NCBI GenBank assembly: GCA_019279435.1
Contig: JAAALK010000284.1
Span: forward strand, 15,877,294 to 15,941,293
DNA length: 64,000 nt
Direction: 5' to 3'
Origin: Zizania palustris
Lineage: Eukaryota > Streptophyta > Magnoliopsida > Poales > Poaceae
The notes beneath the pieces are model-generated. The model did not search any database. It was not told where the DNA came from and saw only the letters and a list, made by a program, of their open reading frames with translations. Shown piece after piece: positions 33,817 to 44,423 of this stretch. The position numbers and the translations under genes are program-made. Numbering within the stretch: position 1 is the first letter of the stretch; every line of letters starts with the position of its first letter.

Positions 33817-34310
33817 TGTTGGCGTAAAAGATTACGCTAACAGGTTTCTGAAGATTAGAAACTAACAAACGAAGTGTTTGCGAAGTAAACTATTCTAAGC
33901 CTCCGAAAGGATAATAGCTTAAAATAGTTCGAAAGTGTGTATTGAATAACTTGTCTTTCGTCTGTATTACAGGGTGAAACGGGGGTATTTATAGGCCCAA
34001 ACATTAAGGAAAAGACCATTTTACCCCTCTATTACAACCGACATAGTGGAAACTATTCGGTATCCTTAATAGGGCTAAAATGGTAAAATACTAATCTAAT
34101 GAGAAAGAAGATAAGTCTTCCATCTTAGCTGGCAGAGAAGCTCTCGGAAGAGTCTAAGTTCGAAGATATACTCCGAACTAGAGTCCTTCATCATACTTCG
34201 AACTTGATTCAATGTATCTCCGGAGTTATATGATGGAAATCTTGGACTTAATCACTAGTCTTTGTCTTGTTACCGCAATAACCCTGAAGATGGAATATTT
34301 TTCCCCAACG
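33817..34310 (-). repeat. Right (5') LTR of B, about 494 bp
   Basis: Plus-strand ends are TGTTGGCGTAAAAG and TTTTCCCCAAC followed by G instead of the expected A. It carries a CCTATAAATACCCCC box (minus strand) near 33,983-33,998. It is clearly of the same family as the left LTR but strongly diverged from it. Confidence 0.8.
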
Positions 34311-35575
34311 GTTATCTAACCTTTCTTTAATTTCGGAACGCAACCCGTTAAAAGCCAATTCTGCCAAGTCCCTTTCTGAAATATTAATACTAAAACATCA
34401 TTTTCTAGTATCCCTGAAACGCTTGATATACTTAGATGTGCTCTCACTAGATTTTTGCTTAACCAATGTCAAATGCGAAAGCCTAAGTTCTGTCTCTAAA
34501 TCATCTCACGTGTGGATGGAGTTCAGCGGGAGCGCCGAAAACCAGGTGAAAGCTGTGCCGGATAGCGAGAGAGAAAATAATCTAACCTTTAGAGCATCTA
34601 TCCCGCTAACCTCTCCACACTACGCTAAAAACTGACTAACATGCTCTAGTGTGGTCTTGCTACCCTCGCCATCGAACTTAGTGAATTCAGGGATCCTATA
34701 GCCACGGGGGTAGGGTACCGTGTCAAGATGGTCGGGGTAGGGCTTGCGGTAAACCCTAACCCGTCCCTTGGGCACGAAGCTAGCGCACTCCCTAAGTAGT
34801 GCGTGGACCCGCTCCTCTATATCATCTTGGTATGTTGTTTGTGCGCGCCTCTCATGCGGGGGTGCGACACGCGGCGGGATATCGGTGTGTCGGCCATGTG
34901 CTTCTTCCCTACGTGATATCTGTATAACGTGTTCATGCCCAGGGCGTCTGCGCATGGGGCATGGGTAGCGCGGGTATTGGCACAGGTGGCGCGTGGTATG
35001 TAGCATTAGTTTGACCATAGGTATAATGATTGGTCTCGGCCATAAGTGATGAGGCCAGAGACATGATCGTGCCAGTGCTATCATTAGTTCTACCATACAC
35101 ATGGTTTGCCGGAGGTGCACTAGCTATAGGAACTGGGGGTACGGCCTTAGTGAAGCCGAACCTTCTAAGAGTTGCCTCTACTTGGGAGCTGATTGCCGAA
35201 TCTAAACGGTTGGCTAGCGAAGCGCTAACGGCTTGATCTACTGATGCGGCTATTTTTTGCTCAATTTCTAAAGAAGATAAACGAGGCGATATAGGTGTTA
35301 CCTAGACTTGAGCGAGGTCGGGGGTGACGATGTCGTGCTTGACGAAGCCTGCACGTGTCTTGATGTAGCCCCCAAGCATCATGTCTTGGAGCGCCTTCAA
35401 CTTTGCCTCGATCTCTGCTCGGTCTGCGGCGGGGATATCTTCAAGTGTGGGTGATAATATGTTGCGGTTGTCGATATCCGCGCCTCCTATTGTGTCCATC
35501 GGCGGTATAGACGTAGTAGTCGACGTAGATGTACCGGTGGCCGATGTAGACGTACTCATCATGTTGGCGTAGCTC
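34311..35575 (-). pseudogene. gag of element A (N-terminal and core part), cut by B
   Basis: 35,570-35,305 reads MSTSTSATGTSTSTTTSIPP and EDIPAADRAEIEAKLKALQD, matching C's gag start. The 35,120-34,620 frame holds YPDHLDTVPYPRGYRIPEFT then KFDGEGSKTTLEHVSQFLA, the conserved Tat gag entry. The core continues in other frames to the B junction at 34,310, where the gene stops in mid-domain. No zinc knuckle or protease of A is present anywhere in the window. Confidence 0.78.
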
Positions 35576-35576
35576 A

Positions 35577-35594
35577 TCCCCAGCGGAGTCACCA
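35577..35594 (-). promoter_or_regulatory. Primer-binding site of A
   Basis: Minus strand TGGTGACTCCGCTGGGGA, seven bases after the LTR end. Same type as that of C. Confidence 0.72.
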
Positions 35595-35601
35595 AAAAGT
35601 G

Positions 35602-37065
35602 TGTTAACACGGAAACGTGCCCCGCACTTGGGTCAGTTCGACGATCCAAAAGTGCACAGATACTTAGGGACAAGCCTAAGCGTGACGTGGCACCGACGTC
35701 GCGTTCCGACTACCCTTAATAGTGATAAGGGGGGTGGAGTCGCCAGGCAACCAGATTACACAAAATAATCCAATTAGCCGAAAAAGATAGATTAAACAGA
35801 ATAAAATCAGCAAACCAGTCAGAACCCGTCTGGTTCGAAGTCTGTGGCGAAGGGTGCGCCGAAGGGTACCTTCGGCATCTTGTGCAAAGGGTGTGTCAAA
35901 GGGTACCTTCGGCGTCTGGTGTGAAGGATGCTCCGCCGAAGGGTGCTTCGGCGTTCGGGCTGATCTGGCCGAAGGTGGACTCCGAACAGATCTAGACGCG
36001 ATGATCACCTCCGAACAGCGGGGTTCAGCGTGATATCTCCTATACATCACTCTATGGTACAATGACGCAAGGGCCACACGTGAGTGCAACTTCATCCAAT
36101 GCGGGGTATGGTCGTGGCGAAGCCTGTTGCGACGAAGTATGCTGGCGAAGCCTGTTGCCGAGGCCTACGGTCCCGCCGAAGGGTGCTCTGGTACCTCCGA
36201 AACCGATCTCTCAGCTCCGGACTCCTCCGACGAAGGGGCTCCAAACGTGCGAACCTGCAACAGAAGAGTGCAAAGTACCAATTCGGCCTGAGGTCCGAAT
36301 TTTGCTAAGTGTTGCACTAGTAGCGAAGGTAGCAATCTATTACGCATATTAGCGGATACTTCACAGGCGAAGTAACAAGGCGATAACAATCTATTACGTA
36401 GATTAATAGATACTTCACACGCGAAGTAACAAGGGTTACCACTGTTGTGTAGCGGCTGACGGAGGGCTTCCAGGAAAACCCACGAAGAGGTACAGGAAAA
36501 TAAAGGTAAAGTAAATGCGATCAAAGCATGGGCGTTGGTTTGGTTTGAGTTGGGGGGCTCTCCACGCCAACCATGCCTCTCTATTTATAGGGGGTTAACT
36601 CCTAATCTAATCTGCTATTAATCTGGCCAGATAGAGATAGAGACTGAGCTGGAAACGCGTACAACTCTATCTCTGCCGAGGTGGGATCCGGCCAGGCCCG
36701 TCGAGGCCTGCTCCTCGGGCCGAAGCTTCGGTAGCGTGGGCTTCGGCCAGGCCCGTCGAGGCTTTCTCCTCGGGCCGAAGCTTCGGTAGCGTGGGCTTCG
36801 GCCAGGCCCGTCGAGGCTTGCTCCTCGGGCCGAAGCTTCGGCAGCGTGGGCCTCCGAAGGCTTCTGGAGCTTCGGTAGCGTGGGCCTCCGAAGGCTTCCT
36901 GGCCGAAGCCCATGGGCTGGCCAGAGGCTTTCGGAGCCCATAGCTCAATGGACTTCAGCCCTGTAGGGCTTCGGACAGACCCTGGACATGTGTACTTTTG
37001 GCCCAAATTACCAAAAATTGATATTTTGATAATCTATCCATTACTGCCATTTTTTACTATCAACA
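35602..37065 (-). repeat. 5' LTR of A (right copy, 1,464 bp)
   Basis: Runs from TGTTAACACGGAAACG to TTTTTTACTATCAACA. It has a minus-strand CCCCTATAAATAGAGAGG box at about 36,578-36,595. It contains the same 55-bp tandem units (36,681-36,845) plus an additional 34-bp partial unit that the left copy lacks. Confidence 0.88.
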
Positions 37066-37070
37066 GGTCG
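37066..37070. repeat. Target-site duplication of element A (GGTCG), right copy
   Basis: Matches 18,437-18,441. Confidence 0.9.
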
Positions 37071-38409
37071 AAAATATTCCATCTCCGGCACAGGACGAAG
37101 CCCTGAAGTGCCGAAGGCCCGTCATGCGTTGGGCTTCAGCAGCACCTTCGGAGGCTTGCTTTGCAGGTAGGCTTCAGCCTAGTGGGCCCCTTTGATGGCC
37201 TGTGGGCTTCGGCCCGGCAGACAAGCTTCGGCGAGGCCTGCGAAGGCCCACTCCGGCCGACAGAGTCCTATTCAGATTAGTATAATTCGGCTGTTTTGAT
37301 CTCTTATCCTAATCTTAACCACCTAGCTGAATCCTACTCAGATTAGGTGAGATCTCTTATCCCAATCTTAACCACCTGGCCGAATCCTACACAAATTAGG
37401 TGAGATCAGCCCCTATAAATATAGGGGTGAGGCCGATTCAAGAGGCCCCTTCTTTCATATCAACACAAAGCCCTCGCTTTGAATCGTTCTTTTATCTTCC
37501 AATCTACTTCCTTGCCCTAGGATTAGCACAGTAACGTCCATCTTCGTGGGTTTGCGCTGTAAGGCCTCCGTCCGCCGTGTCGAAATCATGGTAACCCTTG
37601 TTGATTCGCTCGTGAATCTCCCGTTTAATCCACGAAACGGATTTTTATTGTTTTATCGGCTTTCTTCTGCTACCATTGGGAGTTTGGCCTCTAGGCCAGA
37701 TTGCACTTGATCTTTTGCTGTTTTGCAGGGGAAACATCTTCAAAATCATCGCCAAGAAGTTTGGGGGTGATTGATACTCCTCTACAAGGTCGTCTGAGCA
37801 CTCTTCGCCATCGCGCCGAAGCCCCTTCGGTTAGAACCTCTTCATAGTGAACCATTCTGTGTTGAAGCACCCTTCGTCGTCGCACCGAAGCCCTCTTCGG
37901 CGAGCACCCTCCGTAGTAAATTGCTCCGCACAGGACCCCGCGGTGCCGAAGCCCCCGGTTTGACCGAAGCTTCGCTGTTGATCTGATCGGGTACCCTCCA
38001 TCAGTCTAACAGCCCAGAGACCGCTTTGCACTACAACGTCGAAGCCCCCTTCAGCGATACTTCTCAACAGAGCGCCGAGGCCCCCCTTCGGTGATACTTC
38101 GCATCATCGGTCTAACCAGGGAGTATACCTTCGGTTCGACTACCATTTTATTACAGATCAGAATCAGCCCTGTTTTGGCCAGTTTGTTTAGGTTTTATTA
38201 TTTTTAGTTATTTACTCATACATCGGCTAATCGAACTTTATTTCTTAATATCTATTTGATTACTTGGCGACTCTGTTACCCGTACAACCGTTAAGGATTT
38301 GTCGGAACACGACGTCGGTGCCGCGTCACGCTTAGGCTCATCCCTAAGTATCCGCATGCTTTTGGATCATCGAACTGACCCAAGTGTGGGGGTGCGTTTT
38401 GTGTCAACA
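37071..38409 (+). repeat. Remainder of C's 3' LTR
   Basis: Continues the LTR broken at 18,441 and aligns with 13,980-15,364 of the 5' LTR, including the CCCCTATAAATATAGGGG box near 37,412 and the TCAACA end. The CACAT duplication follows. Confidence 0.88.
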
Positions 38410-38900
38410 CACATTACAATAACAATCCAAGTAGTATCTCAAGTGGGTCTATCCAACACAATGTTCTCCAACACGTGTTCACATCTCTGATTTGACATCC
38501 CCATGTCTATGATCCATGAAACATGATCATGAATCAATCAGACGTGCTAATATATGTATCATCATTGTCCCACATGATGATAAGATTAGGGGTTCTTTTA
38601 TAAAACATCATTATAAAACAAAGAGTCTCATAGATAAGTCATCAACTCATCAATCAATGTAAACAATATTTATGGAACGAACAAGATAACAATTATCCTC
38701 TTACATAAGCATAGACACTACTAACATCTTCCACATACACATGACTCACTCACACAAGTATCTAATACCCATGGAGCTCAAGTGTGCCTCATGTTTCGGC
38801 TGTGAAAGCCATTTTGTCAACGGATCCACTATGTTCAAATCCGTGTGCACCTTGCAAATATTCCATCACCTCTCTATAATCTCGCAGATCAGGTGATATT
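38410..38900 (-). other. 3' untranslated region of D resumed after C
   Basis: The first 157 bases are the source copy of the flank duplicated at 15,365-15,521. The rest is AT-rich sequence up to the RNase H stop. No coding frame. Confidence 0.65.
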
Positions 38901-38901
38901 G

Positions 38902-39160
38902 CTAAAGTATGTGTTTGGACTTCTGGTGTGATCTAGGCTCCTTGGCTTGCGCAATGGTACCACTATTATCACAATAGAGGTCCATTAGGTTAGACGCGCT
39001 AGGAACAACACCTAGCTCAAAAATAAACTTTCTGATCCAATCGGCCTCCTTCGTAGCTTCCAAATCGGTGATATACTCAGCTTCTATCGTATAATCGACC
39101 ACTATCTCTTCCTTGGAACTCTTACAACTCACTGCACCTCCATTGAGGTAGAACACAAAT
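38902..39160 (-). pseudogene. RNase H of copia element D
   Basis: Reads AVSCKSSKEEIVVDYTIEAEY, then WIRKFIFELGVV, LYCDNSGTIAQAKEPRSHQK and SKHIL. This is the copia RNase H with its ADS/TEAEY, CDN and KHI landmarks. Upstream, 39,304-39,525 encodes the reverse transcriptase-RNase H connection (a RSIMVSMLCMRPDVSYALSV-like stretch). Confidence 0.82.
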
Positions 39161-39303
39161 CCAGATTGTGATCGAGAATCATCCTTGTTAGTCTAAAATC
39201 TAGCATCGATGTAACCACTTACAACGAGCTTCTCTTCACCACCGTAAACTAGGAACATAACCTCAGTTCTTCTCAAATACTTGAGGATACTTTTTACTAC
39301 AGC

Positions 39304-40446
39304 CTAGTGACTTTCACTCGAGTTTGACTGGAATATGCTTGTAACACTTAGAGCATATGAAACATCTGGGCGCATACATAGCATGGAAACCATGATGGAC
39401 CTGATCGCGGAGGCACACAGAATCACACTCATTTTCTCCAACTCATTAGGTATCAAGGCACACTGAGTCTTACTAAGAGAAATACCATGTGACATTTGCA
39501 TAAAACCTTTATTGGAATTCTCCATTTTGAACCGCTTCTAAACCTTGTCAACGTACATACTCTGGATTAATCCAATTAGCTGTTTTGATCTATCTCTACA
39601 GATCATTATGTCCAAAAAGTATGCTGCATCTCCAAGATCTTTCATTGAGAAACTATTTTTCAATGAATTCTTGATAGCATTCAACAAAGGAATATCATAT
39701 TCGATCAACAATATGTCATCCACATTTAAGACTAGAAATACAAGTGAGCTCCCACTAGCCTTTTTGTAAATGCAAGGCTCATTTTCATTTTTGATGAAGC
39801 CAAACCCTTTGACTACCTCATCAAAATGAAGATTCCAACTCCGAGAAGCTTGCTTCAGCCCATAAATGGACTTCTGCAACTTACAGACTTTCCCAGCATT
39901 ATCTGAATTGTCAAGACCTTCAAGTTGTGTCATGTACACATCCTCACTTAGGTTTCCATTTAGGAAAGTCATCTTTATATCCATTTTCCTTATATCATAA
40001 TCATAAAATGCGGCAATTGCTAGGATGATTCGAACATACTTAAGCATGACGACGGATGAAAACGTTTCATTATAATCAACACCTTGAATCTGCCTGAAAC
40101 CTTTTGCCACCAATCGTGCTTTGTACATGTGAACATTTCCATCAACGTCTATATTTCTCTAAAAGATCCATTTACACTCAATAGTTTTTACACCATCAGG
40201 TGGATCAACCAAGTTACAAACTTGGTTTTCTCACCTGGACTCAAATTCAGATCTGATGGCTCCAAGCCATTTCTCATAGTCTGGTCCCATCACTGTTTTC
40301 GCATAAGTCTTGCGTTCGTCGTTGTCCAACAACAACACGTTGCATTGCCTAGTGGTCAAAAACATGAACTGCTTTAGCGCGTGACTCATCCTCCTGGACC
40401 TTCGTGGGGCTGGTGTCTCAACAACAGGATATGCAACTCCTTGCAT
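39304..40446 (-). pseudogene. Reverse transcriptase of copia element D
   Basis: 40,446-40,231 gives the entry region (RRSRRMSHALKQF, YEKWLGAIRSEFES). 40,128-39,538 gives the core: YKARLVAKGFRQIQGVDYNE, TFLNGNLSEDVYMTQLEGLD, QKSIYGLKQASRSWNLHF. The catalytic motif reads NVDDIL at 39,715-39,726 where copia elements have YVDD, so the tyrosine is lost. Stops and a frameshift separate the blocks. Confidence 0.83.
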
Positions 40447-40497
40447 GTTCTATTGTGGTCTAGTGGGATCTAGAACACTTTCTAGTGGCTCTCTAAC

Positions 40498-41104
40498 TTA
40501 TTTGAGATGCACCATTCTCCCACTAACCCCTTTTGAGAGAAACTCTTTCTCAAGGAACAAACTATTCCGAGCGACAAACACTTTGCCCTCTTCTCTATTA
40601 TAGAAATAGTATCCTTTGGTTTCCCTAGGATATCCCACAAAGAAGCACTTGTCAGACTTAGGAGTGAGCTTGTCAGACGTCAAACGTTTTACATACGCCT
40701 CACAACCCCAAAACTTTAGAAAATACAAACTGGGAAACCTCCCAGACCACATCTCATATGGTGTCTTCTCCACCGACTTAGATGGAACTCTATTCAACAT
40801 GAAAGCGGCAATTACTAGAGCGAGTCCCCAAAACTGATAATGGAAGATCAGTATGACTCGTCATCGACCAAACCATGTCTAACAAAGTGCGGTTTCTCCA
40901 CTCAGACACCTCATTAAACTAAGGTGTGATGGGTGGAGTCAGTTGTGGAACAATTCCATACTGCTTTAGATGATCACGAAAATCATGGCTCAAATATTCA
41001 CCTCCACGATCAGATCATAGAAATTTGATTATCTTGTGTGCATGATTTTGTAGATCATTATGGAACTCCTTGAACTTTTCAAAGTATTCCCACGTATGCC
41101 TCAT
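40498..41104 (-). pseudogene. Integrase of copia element D, C-terminal part
   Basis: Minus strand from 41,104 reads the strand before the second catalytic D (KFKEFHNDLQNHAHK, a stop, then SDRGGEYLSHDFRDHLKQYG). It continues with IVPQLTPP and the 40,800-40,498 frame MLNRVPSKSVEKTPYEMWSG, FWGCEAYVKRLTSDKL, KGYYFYNREEGKVFVARNSL. The expected E-containing motif is degraded (NEVSEWRNRTLLDMV). The gene is interrupted at 41,104 by a 2.1 kb insertion. Confidence 0.82.
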
Positions 41105-43182
41105 AAATCAATTTTAAATGCTATTGGGCCGAAACCTCATTTTCTCTCTCTCCGGCCGGCCCAACCCGCCAATCCCCTTGAATCCTCACTAACAAATGGA
41201 CCCCACCTATCGGTGCAGCTCAGCCTTTCACCCGAACCTTGGCTGGCCTGTCAGTATCCTCTCCCTCACACCTTGCGCACTTAGGCCTACCTGTCGGCGT
41301 CGACCGTTGCATAGTTGGACTTCACCTGCTCACTAACCGGTGGCCCCGCCCTGTCAGGCTTCATCAACCTCGGGCGCCCGAGATCCCTGGCCGCCGCTAT
41401 GAAAGCTAATCACCTCCGCCGTGGGCACGAGCTCTGATTAAATGCTGGAATTAATCCACTATTACGCCTGCGCCTGAATGCCCTCAGATTCCCTTGTCGT
41501 TAAGCCCCAGATAACTGCATTCAACTGGATTAAAACCTCACTAGAGTAATTAGGTGTTAACCCTCGGTTTCCCCCTTTCTTGCTGTTGTTCGCCTCACCG
41601 GAGCACTATAAAAGGGCCCCCGAGCACACCGCATTTGGTACCCCTCTCTATTGCCCTCCCTCGCCAAGCCAGAGAGCTAGTATTGCCAATTTGCGTCACC
41701 GCTCTGGTCTGTGCTCCAGCCACCGCTCGCCGTCGCTAGAGTATTTCCATCGCCCCGCCGTCGACACCAGAGTGATCCTCACACACCGCTGCATCTCGGC
41801 CACAGCTCCAATCGAGCCCTTCATCGCTGGAACCCCATCGCCGTCAAGAACCCGAACCTCCACCGCCGCCCCCACCCGTTGCCGGCCTCGTCTAGTCGAC
41901 CTCGAGCCTCACCGACGGTACCCTCGTGATCCCCTTGTTATCCTGATTTCATTTTTAGGGTTAGCTCGCCGTCTCGACCATCATCGTCACCGCTAGGGTC
42001 GTCGCCTTTATCGGCAATCTTCGGAGAAGACGACCGGCGCGGGTAAAATCCCCATGCCGTGTCGGATCTCACCACGACCGCACGATCTTGATTGGACAGC
42101 AGGGATTAGATCACATCTGAGGTTTAATTATGGTCATCTGATATATGATCCCCTATGTCTGTCACCCCTGGTATTTTGTTGGTCTTGGAATTGGTTTGAT
42201 AAGTTAGCATGGTAGGTTACGGGTGCAAGCGAGGGCATTGGTTAGTCGCACCCGGGGCACTAAAAGGATCGGTCTGTGGGATTCATCGCAAAGCACTTCC
42301 CTACCAACCACAAGTCTAGTGGGTAAGTCTTAACTAGAGGTATGGGTAATTCCAACTCGAGGCACTATGTAGAGAGGGGCAAGCAGCACTTGCGGGTGGC
42401 TTGGACCATGTGGCACAAAAGGGGGCACGACGTTGGTCCAGTGCGCCGGCACACCGACGAAACCTATAGTGTGTGTCATTGAGTTGGAGTGATTCATGCT
42501 AACAGTTTCGGCATGAGTTCCTATGACTTGGGTCATTTGACACACTACGGTGTGCGGGAATGAATGCCTTGTGGGTACAGTGGTACACCTCTGATCAGAG
42601 TTAAATCTTTTCGAAAAGTCAAGCCCACGGTCAAGGGCGAGTGGAGTGACATCCCACAGTTAGTTTATGTTTGAGAAGTGTTGCACTGATGTATTGGGCA
42701 TGTAAGGACTGTCGAGCAAGGAGGGCTGACTGTACTCCCCTAGTTAGAAGAGGTTGCATCATCCATGATTTAAATATTTTGTATGAATAAACCTAACTCA
42801 CATTAAAGGTCGTATGATAAAAATGTACTTTTCCGCATTTTAAGCCATTACATCCCTTTGTTATTACCTTGCATTATTATTGCATTTCTCGGTGGCTTAT
42901 TGAGTACGTTTGTACTCACCCGTTGGAAAAAACCACTTTAGAGGCATACTACGATGAGGATGGTCTGAAGTAGCGACCTAGTCAAGGAAGCGATCTTGGA
43001 GAAAATGTTCATCAAGTTTATTATTTTTATAGTTTCTTTTATTTTAACACTTGTATAATAATGTGGTCTGCGAGCCACGAATGCTTGACGTATGAGCGTC
43101 GTCGTGTGATGAACATCTTGTGATTATTGATTTTCTATGGAATTTCAATAAAGTTTGGGTTTTATTAAATTCGGGTGCTACA
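41105..43182 (+). mobile_element. LTR-like insertion in D's integrase, 2,078 bp, with CTCAT duplication
   Basis: CTCAT at 41,100-41,104 is repeated at 43,183-43,187, and removing one copy plus the insert restores D's integrase frame. The insert holds a CTATAAAAGGGCCCCC promoter-like box near 41,607, a GC-rich leader, an AATAAAG signal near 43,148 and a GGGTGCTACA end. This order is that of a solo LTR in plus orientation. Its left end is AAATCAATTTTAAATGC rather than TG, which is unusual. ORFs inside (such as 41,580-41,996, rich in Pro, Arg and Ser) show no domain. Confidence 0.7.
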
Positions 43183-43187
43183 CTCAT

Positions 43188-43740
43188 TAAGTAGATATAA
43201 CCATATCTACTCAAGTCGTCGGTAAAAGTGATAAAGTACTAAAACCACCTCTAGCGGTATGACTCATCGGTCAACATACATTAGTATGTACTATGGCCAA
43301 TATCTCATTTGCCCTCTCACTATGACCAGTGAAAGGTTTCTTTGTCATTTTTCCAAGTAAACAAGACTACATGTGTCATATGATTCAAAATCAAATGACT
43401 CCAAAAGTCTATCTCTATGGAGCTTCTGCATGCGCTTCTCATTTATTTGACCCAAACAATAATGCTAGACGTAGGTAGGATTCAAATCATTGAGTCGTCG
43501 TTTCTTTGTACTAATGTTATAAATGTGTGCATCCTCAAGACTTAGAATATATAATCCATTCACCAATGGACAAACACCATAGAGCATACCATTCGAGAAT
43601 ATTAAACAACACTTATTCTTTATTACAAATTCAAAACCATATTCTTTTAAACATGAAGAAGAGATAATGTTTTTGCCTAAGGAGGGAAAGAAATAACAAC
43701 TTTTGCACCATTTCCAACACGAATATCTAGTTTGCCACTA
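43188..43740 (-). pseudogene. pre-integrase and integrase N-terminal part of copia element D
   Basis: In several frames the minus strand reads a KNKCCLIFSNGMLYGVCPLV block, a zinc region with LGQINEKRMQKLHRDRLLES and FDFESYDTCSLVYLEK, and the entry to the catalytic core ending at the insertion site. Stops are frequent. It corresponds to the gag_pre-integrs domain plus the first part of integrase. Confidence 0.75.
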
Positions 43741-44423
43741 GCACACTTTCTTGTTCTACTCCCCCTACAACTGATTTGTAAGTATGAATTATCGAACCGA
43801 TATCAAATACCCATGAATCATTTGGACGAGTAGCAAGATTAATTTCTATAACATTTATACATGAAACGGAAGTCACACTTCCCTTCTTGTTCATCTGCTC
43901 TTCCAAGTACACCTTACACTTGTGCTTCCAATGCACAAGCTTGTGGCAGTGGTGAAAAACATCAGAGCTAGCAGGACCCGACTTGGACTTTCTAGTCGGT
44001 TTAGACTTTGCACTAGAGATCACATCTGAAGTCTTATCCTTGCCCTTAAGCATTCTCTTTTTGCTCTCCTTATGAACCATCATCACATGATTATAAGATT
44101 TCTTGATACTTTCCTCAGCAGCTTTAAGCATCCTATGCAACTCGGCTAGGGTTTTCTCTAGTCCATTCATATGAAAATTCATAATGAACGACTCAAAGCT
44201 CAAAAGGAGCGACTAGAGAATCACTTCTATAGCCAAGTCTGGATCTAGTGGATAACCCAGCCTCTCTAAGGTCTCAATGTAACCAATAATTTCGATTACA
44301 TGAGGACTAACTGGGCTCCCTTCTACCAACCTACTCCCATACAAGAACTTAGATACAGTTTATCTCTTTCAAGAATAGATTGCAAATTAAACATTGAAGT
44401 ACTCTTAACAGAAGTCGGTGCCA
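43727..44423 (-). pseudogene. gag and protease start of copia element D
   Basis: The start ATG at 44,423 opens an N-terminus like MAPTSVKSTSMFNLQSILER, broken after about 30 codons. The frame 44,203-43,727 reads FIMNFHMNGLEKTLAELHRM, LKAAEESIKKSYNHVMMVHK, and a zinc knuckle degraded from CX2C to H-H-C-H-K at VFHHCHKLVHWKHKCKVYLEE. The protease motif DIGSIIHTYKS follows, where the usual DTGS has become DIGS. Confidence 0.8.

Larger units (their letters stand above)
23015..34310 (-). mobile_element. Tat-lineage Ty3/gypsy element(s) B (minus strand), fifth level; probably composite
   Basis: Read right to left: LTR 33,817-34,310, primer site, gag, protease, reverse transcriptase, RNase H, archaeal-type RNase H, integrase (ending about 28,350), tandem-repeat UTR, an antisense gene (27,543-24,009, plus strand), polypurine tract and LTR 23,015-23,510. 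The two LTRs are alignable but differ at a large share of positions, far more than those of the older host A. The flanks have no matching target duplication and come from different genes of A. A gap of exactly 1,000 N lies inside. I infer two related insertions joined by recombination or across the gap. Confidence 0.75.
18442..37065 (-). mobile_element. Tat-lineage Ty3/gypsy element A (minus strand), fourth level of the nest
   Basis: LTRs 18,442-19,870 and 35,602-37,065, primer site at 35,577-35,594, polypurine tract at 19,871-19,886, and a perfect GGTCG duplication. Read right to left it keeps a partial gag (35,570-34,311), then after the B insertion a partial reverse transcriptase, RNase H, a second (archaeal-type) RNase H, and integrase. 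The segment from the end of gag through protease to the middle of reverse transcriptase is missing at the position of B. The double RNase H is a hallmark of the Tat lineage. A sampled 560 bp of the two LTRs differ at about 6%. Confidence 0.88.
13917..38409 (+). mobile_element. Tat-type gag-only element C, third level of the nest
   Basis: 5' LTR 13,917-15,364, primer site 15,524, gag-type ORF remains to about 18,120, polypurine tract 18,358-18,374, and 3' LTR 18,375-18,441 continued at 37,071-38,409. Without the insertion of A its length is about 5.9 kb. It has no protease, reverse transcriptase or integrase, so it depends on another element's enzymes. LTRs, leader and gag are clearly related to element A. 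Between its 5' LTR and primer site lies a 157-bp copy of the host D sequence that also follows the 3' LTR. Confidence 0.85.

Noticed and set aside
36602..37006. Overlapping ORFs with repeated R-R-A-W-P-K-P-T-L-P-K-L pattern
   Set aside because: They are translations of the 55-bp tandem units in A's LTR, open in several frames at once, with no domain; the left LTR has the same DNA repeat.
41554..41996. Pro/Arg/Ser-rich ORFs downstream of CTATAAAAGG, looking like a host gene start
   Set aside because: They lie inside the CTCAT-flanked LTR-like insert, lack any domain, and two frames are open together, as expected of a GC-rich leader.
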